Part shown: positions 21,948-28,662 of the stretch, piece by piece
How the letters are laid out: each line of letters starts with the position of its first letter
How positions within the stretch are numbered: position 1 is the first letter of the stretch
Source: Pseudomonadota bacterium
Lineage (GTDB): Bacteria; Pseudomonadota; Gammaproteobacteria; Steroidobacterales; Steroidobacteraceae
Direction of reading: 5' to 3'
DNA length: 30,178 nt
Assembly: GCA_023433465.1 (NCBI GenBank)
Contig: JAEZCR010000269.1
Span: forward strand, 1 to 30,178
Program-made: the position numbers and the translations under genes
The notes under the pieces: generated by a model
Seen by the model: the letters and a program-made list of their open reading frames with translations, nothing else
What the model was told of the DNA's origin: nothing
Databases searched by the model: none

Positions 21948-23429
21948 CTATTTCGGATACTTGCTCTTGTCGAGGTTGGCGAGCTTGACCGGATCGAGCA
22001 GGTCCTTGATCTGCGCTTCGGTCAGGATCTTCTTCTCGCGAATGATCTGCAGCAGGCCCTTGTCGGTGCGATACGCCTCGTTCGCGAGCTCGGTGGCCTT
22101 GTCGTAACCGATCACAGGATTGAGCGCCGTCACGATGCCGACGGTGGTCTCCAGGTAGTTAGCCAGAACCTTTTCATTCACTGTGATGCCGTCGACGCAT
22201 TTCGTGCGCAGCGTCGCCGCGCCCTTCTGCAGCAGGTCCTGCGATTCCATCATCGCAAGGCCCGACAGCGGTTCGTATGCATTGAGCTGCAGCTGTCCGC
22301 TGTGCGAGGCGACGCCCACCGCGGCATCGTTTCCCATGACGCGGAACGCGATGACGTTGATGACTTCGGGGACCACCGGATTGACCTTGCCAGGCATGAT
22401 CGAGGAACCCGGCTGAATCGGGGGCAGGTTGATCTCCGCAAGCCCGGCGCGGGGTCCCGATCCCAGCAGGATCAGGTCTCCCGCGATCTTGGATAGTTTG
22501 ATCGCCAGGCTCTTCAACGCCGCCGAGTACGCCACGAACGACTGCTGATCCCAGGTGGCCGCCAGCAGATCGGGCGCAACCACGATGGGCTTGCCGGTGA
22601 TCTTCGCGAGCTCCGCGGCCACCGCCTCGGTGTAGCCTTTCGGCACGTTGATGCCCGTGCCGATCGCCGTCGCGCCCATGTTCTGCGAATACAGACCCTT
22701 CTCGGCTTCCTTGAGGTAATGGATCTCGCCTTCCAGGGCCGCGGCGAATGCGTGGAATTCCTGGCCCACCGTCATGGGCACCGCATCCTGCATCTCGGTG
22801 CGGCCCATCTTCGGGATCTCGAGGTACTGATTGCCTTTCGCGCGGAAGGCGGCCACCAGCCGCTGCATTTCCGCGACCAGCTTGTCGTTGCGCAGGATCA
22901 ACGCCACCTTGATCGCCGTCGGATACGAGTCGTTGGTCGACTGCGACATGTTCAGGTCGTCGTGCGGCTCGAGGTACTGGTACTCGCCCTTCTTGCGGCC
23001 AGTGAGCTCGAGGCCGACGTTGGCCATCACCTCGTTCGCATTCATGTTCGCGGACGTGCCGGCGCCGCCCTGGTACCAGTCCACCAGGAATTGATCGCGG
23101 TACTTGCCCTCGCGGATCGCGGTGTACGCCTTCTCGATCGCGGCGAGACGATCCGGCTTCATCGCGCCCACCTTCGTGTTCGCGCGCGCCGCCGCGAGCT
23201 TCACGATGACGAAGCCGTCGACGAACTCCGGGTAGGTATTCATGTTGGTGCCCGAGAACTGGAAGTTCTCGAGCGCGCGCGCAGTCTGCACGCCGTAGTA
23301 GGCCGTCGCGGGCACTTGCTTTTCGCCGAGCAGGTCGTGCTCGGTGCGCGTCGCGGATCCCTTGTCGGCCGCGTGTGCCGCCATGACGGACACCAGCAAT
23401 AGTGTGGAGATCAACCTGGCGTGCGGCAT
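21948..23429 (-). CDS. aspA: Aspartate ammonia-lyase with an N-terminal signal peptide (exported aspartase)
   Basis: A 493-aa enzyme that deaminates aspartate to fumarate and ammonia. Motifs of the aspartase/fumarase family are QGGAGTSANMNANEVMAN, QSTNDSYPTA, LGSGPRAGLAEINLP and the signature GSSIMPGKVNPV with its catalytic loop Ser. The residues after the N-terminus (EHDLLGEKQVPATAYYGVQTARALENF) line up with the start of E. coli AspA. Ahead of them lie about 22 extra residues, MPHARLISTLLLVSVMAAHA, a textbook Sec signal peptide. The start at 23427-23429 is fixed by GGAGAG just upstream. Aspartase is normally cytoplasmic, so periplasmic placement is unusual and fits the linked secreted asparaginase. 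It is the first gene of the operon. Confidence 0.92.
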   Translation of the reverse strand: MPHARLISTLLLVSVMAAHAADKGSATRTEHDLLGEKQVPATAYYGVQTARALENFQFSGTNMNTYPEFVDGFVIVKLAAARANTKVGAMKPDRLAAIEKAYTAIREGKYRDQFLVDWYQGGAGTSANMNANEVMANVGLELTGRKKGEYQYLEPHDDLNMSQSTNDSYPTAIKVALILRNDKLVAEMQRLVAAFRAKGNQYLEIPKMGRTEMQDAVPMTVGQEFHAFAAALEGEIHYLKEAEKGLYSQNMGATAIGTGINVPKGYTEAVAAELAKITGKPIVVAPDLLAATWDQQSFVAYSAALKSLAIKLSKIAGDLILLGSGPRAGLAEINLPPIQPGSSIMPGKVNPVVPEVINVIAFRVMGNDAAVGVASHSGQLQLNAYEPLSGLAMMESQDLLQKGAATLRTKCVDGITVNEKVLANYLETTVGIVTALNPVIGYDKATELANEAYRTDKGLLQIIREKKILTEAQIKDLLDPVKLANLDKSKYPK

Positions 23430-23600
23430 GACGGCTCTCCGGCAACGATTCGCCGCGAATTGGGCGCGCGCGCATCGCCGCCGACAACTGCCCAAAGAGG
23501 CAGGGTTCGCCGCCCGTCCTCAGGATTGTCCTACGGGCGCGGAACGACGCACGCTCCGTCGCATCACAACCGAACACACCCGCATACCAAGGAGAGGACC

Positions 23601-24314
23601 ATGGCCTACATCGAAGGATTCGTTGCGGCGGTGCCGCGCGCGAACAAAGCCGAGTACCTCAAGCAGGCGCAGCACTCCGTGCCGATGTTCAAGGGCATGG
23701 GCGCGACGCGCATGGTCGAAAGCTGGGCGGACGACGTGCCCGACGGCAAGGTGACGGACTTCAAGGGCGCCGTGAAGGCGAAGCCCGACGAGGACGTGAT
23801 CTTTTCGTGGATCGAATATCCGGACAAGGCGACGCGTGATCGCGCGAACGACAAGATGATGAACGACCCCGCGATGAAGGATTACATGGACCACATGCCC
23901 TTCGACGGCAAACGCATGATCTGGGGCGGCTTCGCGCCGCTCAGTGACGAGGGCCGCACGACCCAGGCGGGTTATATCGATGGTTGCCTGATCCCGGTGC
24001 CCTCGGGCAACAAGGATGCGTACCTCAAGATGGCGGCGACGCATGCGCAGGTGCTCAAGGAGTACGGCGCGACGCGTGTGGTCGACGCGTGGGGCGACGA
24101 CGTGCCTGACGGCAAGGTGACCGACTACAAGGGCGCGGTGAAGGCGCGCGGTGACGAAACCGTCGTCTACTCGTGGATCGAGTGGCCTTCGAAGGAAGTG
24201 CGCGACCGCGGCTGGGAAAAGGCCATGGCGGATCCGCGTATGAAGAATCTCGACATGCCGTTCGACGGCCAGCGGCTCGTGTATGGCGGCTTCGCGCCCA
24301 TCATGATCGACTGA
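23601..24314 (+). CDS. Tandem double-DUF1428 protein
   Basis: A 237-aa protein made of two homologous halves: residues about 1-115 and 121-237. Each half carries (G/A)YI(E/D)G, then GATR, DDVPDGKVTD with KGAVKA, SWIE, MPFDG and GGFAP. A single DUF1428 protein is about 120 aa, so this is a duplication fused in one chain. Structures in this family are ferredoxin-like dimeric alpha/beta barrels, and the fusion would form the dimer within one chain. The function is unknown. The ATG at 23601 has a strong AAGGAGAGG. It is divergent from aspA, and its last 14 bp overlap the convergent DUF2063 gene. Confidence 0.9.
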   Translation: MAYIEGFVAAVPRANKAEYLKQAQHSVPMFKGMGATRMVESWADDVPDGKVTDFKGAVKAKPDEDVIFSWIEYPDKATRDRANDKMMNDPAMKDYMDHMPFDGKRMIWGGFAPLSDEGRTTQAGYIDGCLIPVPSGNKDAYLKMAATHAQVLKEYGATRVVDAWGDDVPDGKVTDYKGAVKARGDETVVYSWIEWPSKEVRDRGWEKAMADPRMKNLDMPFDGQRLVYGGFAPIMID

Positions 24315-25068
24315 CGGAGACGATCAGGCCGCGTTGCGCGAGCGAGTCGAGCTGCGCGTCGCTGCCGCGAAACGCACTCGTCTGCTGCAGCTCCCACAGG
24401 ATCGGACCGAGCTCGCGGTCGACGGGGACGACTTGCGGCACGGGATCCGGCTGCACGCTGATCAGCACGAAGGACTCCTGCCGCGGCAACGTGTCGGTCG
24501 CATCGCCGTGCGCGATCGTGGCGAACAGCGCGCGCGTGTCGTACGAAAAGCGCGCCACACGAACCAGCGGATGGAGCGCGGGTGCAACGTCGCGCGTGCA
24601 GGGCGGAAGTCCCGCCGTCTCGGCCAGCAACCGGCGTCGCGGCAGGGTCCGCAGGTCGTTCGAGGCCAGCTCGAAATCCAGCAATTCGGGCAGGCATTCG
24701 ATGGGCAGCGCGCCGCTCGCGACCCGCCGCTCGAGGAAACGCGCGAAGCGCTCGATTTCCAGGCGCAGGCTGGTGTCCGCGCACTCCTCGCTCTTGAAGT
24801 ACTCGTCCAGCTCCGATTCGAGCCGGTTCGCGAGCGCGAGGCATGTCAGGTGCAGCGCGGTATAGATAGGCGTCACGCGATGCGACCGGTACAGCGCGCA
24901 GTTCGTCGACATGCCCTTCTGCCGCACCGCGTCAACGATCCGCCGGCGTTCGAGCGCCGTGAGGTCATACCGCGCCAGCGCGCTCACGGGGTCCCAACGT
25001 GCATCGAGGCATCGCTCGGGCGAGGCGATCAGGTCCCTCATCGCGAGCTGGAATTCCGCGAGGCTCAT
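24301..25068 (-). CDS. DUF2063/HvfC-like partner protein of the MNIO enzyme
   Basis: A 255-aa protein. The N-terminal part (MSLAEFQLAMRDLIASPERC..., then VDAVRQKGMSTNCALYRSHRVTPIYTAL) resembles the DUF2063 domain found in HvfC, MbnC-type and related partners that bind the substrate peptide and hold it for the DUF692 enzyme. The C-terminal half (PALHPLVRVARFSYDTRALFATI...QPDPVPQVVPVDRELGPILWELQQ) is an alpha/beta domain seen in such partners. It overlaps the DUF692 gene by ATGA (25065-25068), so it is translationally coupled. Its 3' end overlaps the convergent DUF1428 gene by 14 bp. It is probably cytoplasmic, as no signal peptide is visible. Confidence 0.75.
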   Translation of the reverse strand: MSLAEFQLAMRDLIASPERCLDARWDPVSALARYDLTALERRRIVDAVRQKGMSTNCALYRSHRVTPIYTALHLTCLALANRLESELDEYFKSEECADTSLRLEIERFARFLERRVASGALPIECLPELLDFELASNDLRTLPRRRLLAETAGLPPCTRDVAPALHPLVRVARFSYDTRALFATIAHGDATDTLPRQESFVLISVQPDPVPQVVPVDRELGPILWELQQTSAFRGSDAQLDSLAQRGLIVSVSRS

Positions 25069-25928
25069 CCGGGCCCCGCGCTCTTGTGACGGGCCACGAT
25101 CTCTCGCGCCCGGGCCAGTTCGCGCAGGACACCTTCCTCGCCCAGCAACGGGTAATACGACTCGTGGAACTCGAACGTGACCGCGCGCAGGTTAGGTGTG
25201 CGCGGCAGGGTGTGGTCGAGCAACTCCCAGACAATGGGGTGACAGGCGCCGGCGTGCGAGTCGGTGTACATGCCGGCGAATTCCGATCCGCCCGCAATGT
25301 GCAGTTCGGTCACGGCATCGAGCCTGAGCTGTCCCAGGTATTCGAAGGGGTTGAACCGGAAGTTGCGGGAGTTCGCGTACAGGTTGTGAAGATCCAGCAA
25401 CAGGGCGCAGGCGTCGCGCGCCACCAGTTCGTTGAGGAACTGGGTTTCCTCGAGCTCCTGCTCGACCAGGCGCACGTAGTACACCGGGTTCTCGAGCAGG
25501 AAAGGAAGGTGGATGCGTTCGCGGATGCCACGCACCCGATTCGCGACCAGGTCGAGCACTTCGTGATCCAGCGGCAGGGGCGCGGGACATTCTGCCGGCG
25601 CCCCCGAGAGATGGCTGCTGTGCCAGCGGAACGGGTAGCGACCGAGCCAACCAGACAGGTGCTCGAAGTACTGTTCGTCAGGCGTGCCCGCCAATCCGAC
25701 CGCGTATCCGACCCCGTGCGCCACGAGCGGGCAGCGCGGCGCGAGCCAGTCGAGTTCGTCGACCCAGGGTTCGAGGAGTTCGAAGCGCTGGGGCGCCTCC
25801 GGACCATGATCGGTCCAGAACATGTCGGGCGCGACCTCCACGTGGTCGACTGCCGACAGGTGTGTGCGCAGGAATTGCGGCATCGCCGGGTTGTAAAACA
25901 ACCCGACACTGCAACGTTGCAGGTCCAT
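25065..25928 (-). CDS. DUF692 multinuclear non-haem iron oxygenase (MNIO, MbnB/HvfB-like)
   Basis: About 287 aa from the ATG at 25926-25928; a TTG at 25946, with GGAAG just before it, gives 293. It has a TIM-barrel iron enzyme layout: VEVAPDMF (E31), VAHGVGYAVG (H71), RWHSSHLS (H103, H106), LLENPVYYV (E146), LLDLHNLYANSRN (D179, N182), ELHIAGGSEFAG (H200), TDSHAG (D213, H215) and FEFHESYY (E243). These correspond to the metal ligands expected for the family. MNIO enzymes use a multi-iron centre and oxygen to rework Cys, Asn or Asp residues of ribosomal peptides, as in methanobactin. The substrate is unknown here; a 61-aa ORF is 81 bp upstream and a DUF2063 partner overlaps downstream. Confidence 0.85.
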   Translation of the reverse strand: MDLQRCSVGLFYNPAMPQFLRTHLSAVDHVEVAPDMFWTDHGPEAPQRFELLEPWVDELDWLAPRCPLVAHGVGYAVGLAGTPDEQYFEHLSGWLGRYPFRWHSSHLSGAPAECPAPLPLDHEVLDLVANRVRGIRERIHLPFLLENPVYYVRLVEQELEETQFLNELVARDACALLLDLHNLYANSRNFRFNPFEYLGQLRLDAVTELHIAGGSEFAGMYTDSHAGACHPIVWELLDHTLPRTPNLRAVTFEFHESYYPLLGEEGVLRELARAREIVARHKSAGPG

Positions 25929-26009
25929 TGCCGAAGCTAGCGGCAAACTACTTCCGCCATCTGTGGGACGTTCCCGCCAGACGCGCGAATTGTGAATCAG
26001 TTCTGCCCG

Positions 26010-26195
26010 TCAGGGCGTATTGACCTTCTTCAGGCAGACGTACTGGCCGCCCGAGATCCCGCGGAACTTGTTTGCGTCGATCTTCCACTGCTCGCCGGCT
26101 TCCTGGCAGCGCTTCTCGCTGACGAACCCAGGCACGGTGCTCATCTCGTACTCGCCGACCTTGAGCAACAACACCAGCACCCACTCCGTACCCAT
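26010..26195 (-). CDS. 61-aa hypothetical protein upstream of the MNIO enzyme (candidate substrate)
   Basis: A short ORF with a strong Shine-Dalgarno (GGGAGAG, five bases before the ATG at 26193-26195). It begins MGTEWVLVLLLKVGEYEM, a short hydrophobic start, and then has STVPGFVSEKRCQEAGEQW and ISGGQYVCLKKVNTP. There are two cysteines, C30 and C54. It is the gene immediately upstream of DUF692 on the same strand, the position usually taken by the precursor. However, it lacks the classical HvfA/DUF2282-style signal peptide and Cys-rich repeat, and similar small Cys-pair proteins occur without MNIO enzymes. It is a real gene by its ribosome-binding site; a precursor role is only a possibility. 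Confidence 0.6.
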   Translation of the reverse strand: MGTEWVLVLLLKVGEYEMSTVPGFVSEKRCQEAGEQWKIDANKFRGISGGQYVCLKKVNTP

Positions 26196-26321
26196 GAACG
26201 CTCTCCCTGGACCTGCATTGGTGCGCGGAGCCTAGCAAATTCCACGCGCCCTCCCACGCCGGCTTCCACGGACGCCTCCCACCCTTAGCGCGCTCAAACA
26301 TCAAACCAGGAGTCCCTACCC

Positions 26322-27599
26322 ATGTTCAGGTCAATCGCAGTACTCATGCTCGCCGCCGCGGCCGCCATGCCGGCGGCGCAGGCGGGCGAACCAGACCGCA
26401 TTCCGGGAGGCGATCGCGAGGTCGTCATCGAATGGAATGAACTGCTCGAAGGCACCGTGCCGAATTCCGCCGGTGTCACGCTGCCGCGCTACTACGCGAT
26501 GATGCACATCGCGATGCTGGACGCGGTCAACTCGATCGAAGGCCGCTACGTGCCGTATCACGCGAAGGTCTACCCGTCGGGCGCCGCATCGCCTGAAGCC
26601 GCGGCCGCCCAGGCCGCGCGCGACGTGCTGGTGGCGCTGCTGCCCGCGAGCCAGGCGACTTTCGACGCGGCGCTCCAGACGCGCCTCGCGGCGATCGATC
26701 CTCAGCATGCCCAGTACGGCGCGCAGGTTGGCCGGGACGTCGCGCAGAAGATCCTCCAGTGGCGCGCGAATGACGGCTGGGCGACGCCGCAGTCGTTCAC
26801 GCCGCCGGCGCTGCCGGGTGTCTGGCGCCCCACTCCGCCGACGAACGCCGCGGCCGCATTCGTGCAGGCAGGCGACGCGAAGCCTTTCGGCTTGCCGACG
26901 CCTTACTACTACCTGCCGCGCCGTCCGCCCGAGCTCGACTCGCAGGAGTACGCGGACGCGGTCAACGACATCATGGCCATCGGCGGCATGAACAGCTCGG
27001 TGCGCACCGCCGAGCAGACGCAGCTCGCCCGCGCCTGGGCCTCGGTGAACTACCGCCAGCAGTGGTCGGCCATCTGGAACAACGTGACGCGTGATACGGC
27101 GCGCTCGCAGAAGCTCGACCTGTACGAGACCGCCCGTCTGTTCGCGCTGCTGAACGCGACCATCCACGACAGCCTGCAGACCTCGCAGTCCAGCAAGTTC
27201 GTCTACCAGCTCTGGCGCCCCGTGACCGCCATCCAGAAGGCGGACGAGGACATGAACCCCGGCACCACGGCCGACCCGTCCTGGATGCCGTTGCTAACTA
27301 CTCCGCCGTATCCTTCCTACGCGGGCAACATGGCGTGTATCGGATCGGGCGCCGCGACCCTGCTCGCCCAGTTCTTCGGCACCAACGACATCCCGGTGAC
27401 CGCGCGCTGGACCGGCATCAACGGCAACTCCGACGTCGCCATGTCGTATCCCGGTTTCTGGCAGCTCGGCGAAGCGCAGGCAGTTAGCCGCGAGTACGGC
27501 GGCATCCACTTCCGCTTCGACACCACGGCAAGCCAGGAGGCCTGCCCGAAGGTGGCCAAGTACGTCTACGCGAATTTCGCTCGTCCCAAGAACAAGTGA
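26322..27599 (+). CDS. Exported vanadium-haloperoxidase-like (PAP2-superfamily) protein
   Basis: A 425-aa protein with a signal peptide (about residues 1-21, ending AAQA before GEPDR). The C-terminal half has the three-part active-site pattern of vanadium haloperoxidases and acid phosphatases: K292 with R299-P300 (KFVYQLWRP), the central loop PPYPSYAGNMA (329-338), and SREYGGIHFRFD (S389, R390, H396, D400). In the second part the usual SGH catalytic His is replaced: the loop reads AGN (N336). The K, R, S and final His that hold vanadate or phosphate are present. It is thus either a divergent haloperoxidase or a relative with different chemistry. AGGAG precedes the ATG at 26322. A weak hairpin follows the stop. 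Confidence 0.8.
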   Translation: MFRSIAVLMLAAAAAMPAAQAGEPDRIPGGDREVVIEWNELLEGTVPNSAGVTLPRYYAMMHIAMLDAVNSIEGRYVPYHAKVYPSGAASPEAAAAQAARDVLVALLPASQATFDAALQTRLAAIDPQHAQYGAQVGRDVAQKILQWRANDGWATPQSFTPPALPGVWRPTPPTNAAAAFVQAGDAKPFGLPTPYYYLPRRPPELDSQEYADAVNDIMAIGGMNSSVRTAEQTQLARAWASVNYRQQWSAIWNNVTRDTARSQKLDLYETARLFALLNATIHDSLQTSQSSKFVYQLWRPVTAIQKADEDMNPGTTADPSWMPLLTTPPYPSYAGNMACIGSGAATLLAQFFGTNDIPVTARWTGINGNSDVAMSYPGFWQLGEAQAVSREYGGIHFRFDTTASQEACPKVAKYVYANFARPKNK

Positions 27600-27612
27600 T
27601 CCGGCGCCGGGA

Positions 27613-27633
27613 GGGCTTGGCAAGACCAGGCCC
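27613..27633 (+). terminator. Possible terminator hairpin after the haloperoxidase-like gene
   Basis: GGGCTTGG, a CAAGA loop and CCAGGCCC form an 8-bp stem with one G-T wobble, 13 bp after the TGA. It is followed by TTCCGG rather than a run of T, so an intrinsic terminator is only possible. Confidence 0.4.
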
Positions 27634-27699
27634 TTCCGGTCTATAAAACAAAAGTCGCATGGACTTCATGCACTTCCGGTTTCATGCTCGATTCGAGCT

Positions 27700-28509
27700 G
27701 TGAAATCACCCAATCTCATCGTTTATCGCGGTTGCGCGGGAGACCGGAATGTCCGCGCGCTCGTCGGGGCTCAGCTGGTGGGCAATGCGCTCTCCGGCAA
27801 GCTCAACGTGACGCCTACCTACGTGGGCACGCCCCACGACCCGCAGCGCCTGCCGTGGGACCGCGAGCTCGCCATCGCCCGCGGCGACCTGCGCACGCTG
27901 GCTTCCGTGTTCGACCAGGTGATGGCGAAGAACCACACCGTCATCACCACCATGGGCCGGTGCGCGGCCGGCCTCGCGACGATCCCGGTGATCGCCAAGC
28001 GGCGGCCGGACGCCTGCATCCTCTGGCTCGATGCGCATGGCGACCAGACCGCGTCGGATTCGCGTCCCCAGCCCTACCTCGGCGGCATGGTGCTCACCGG
28101 CGCCGCCGGCCTGTGGGACAGCGGGCTCGGCAGTGGCCTGTCGCTGTTCAACGTCGTGCTGGTCGGCGCGCGCGACCTCGAACCGCACGAACAGAAGCTC
28201 GTCGACGATGGGCGACTCAACCACGTGAGCGTCGGCCCCGAGATGCCGGCGCGGCTGCGCGCGGCAATCGCACGCCGCCCTGTCTACGTGCACATCGACT
28301 GCGATGTATCCGATACGGCTCCGCCCGGTCTGCCGCTCGAGACTCTGAAAGCCATCGCCGAAGTGATCGCGGAGCACGAGGTCATCGGCATCGAGATCGC
28401 GGAGTTCGAATCCGAGTGGTCAGAGGACCACCCCGCATCCGCCAGGCCGCTGCTCGATGCCTTGAATCCGCTGTTCGCGGCGCACCAGGCCGAAAGACGC
28501 TCCGCCTAG
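27700..28509 (+). CDS. Arginase/ureohydrolase-fold protein with a degenerate first metal motif
   Basis: A 269-aa protein from the GTG at 27700 (VKSPNLIVYRG). It has the ureohydrolase sequence ILWLDAHGDQ (D111, H113, D115) and VHIDCDVSD (D200, D202, D205), the two later manganese motifs of arginase, agmatinase and formimidoylglutamase. The first motif, normally GGDHS with a metal-binding His, reads TTMGRCAAG around residues 83-91, so that His is missing. The second manganese may be held differently or be absent, and the substrate is unclear; a link to the formimidoylglutamate route is not needed because hutF and hutG are present. It lacks a signal peptide and is cytoplasmic. Confidence 0.8.
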   Translation: MKSPNLIVYRGCAGDRNVRALVGAQLVGNALSGKLNVTPTYVGTPHDPQRLPWDRELAIARGDLRTLASVFDQVMAKNHTVITTMGRCAAGLATIPVIAKRRPDACILWLDAHGDQTASDSRPQPYLGGMVLTGAAGLWDSGLGSGLSLFNVVLVGARDLEPHEQKLVDDGRLNHVSVGPEMPARLRAAIARRPVYVHIDCDVSDTAPPGLPLETLKAIAEVIAEHEVIGIEIAEFESEWSEDHPASARPLLDALNPLFAAHQAERRSA

Positions 28510-28542
28510 GGGTGCGCAGCTCCGCTGCTCTATCCCCAAAGC

Positions 28543-28560
28543 CTATCCCAAAAGGGATAG
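28543..28560. promoter_or_regulatory. Perfect inverted repeat between the arginase-like and RND genes
   Basis: CTATCCC-AAAA-GGGATAG: 7-bp arms around four A, 102 bp upstream of the adaptor start and 33 bp after the arginase-like stop. A second CTATCCC lies 13 bp upstream (28530-28536). It could be an operator for a local regulator of the efflux genes, or a terminator without a T-run. Confidence 0.45.
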
Positions 28561-28662
28561 CCGCCACCCACGCTAACGAGACCCGCCGTTTGGCCCGCCC
28601 GGTGAATGTCCGCCGGGCGCCCGGAAGCACACCATGTGCAGCACAAGCCGGGAGTAACCCTC

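Noticed and set aside
20680..22107. 475-aa plus-strand open frame
   Set aside because: It is the complement of the porin, asparaginase and aspartase genes; the composition is Arg/His-rich without motifs.
23430..23600. Further small gene or RNA between aspA and the DUF1428 gene
   Set aside because: Only the two ribosome-binding sites are clear in this 171-bp gap; no small ORF with a start signal or stable hairpin stood out.
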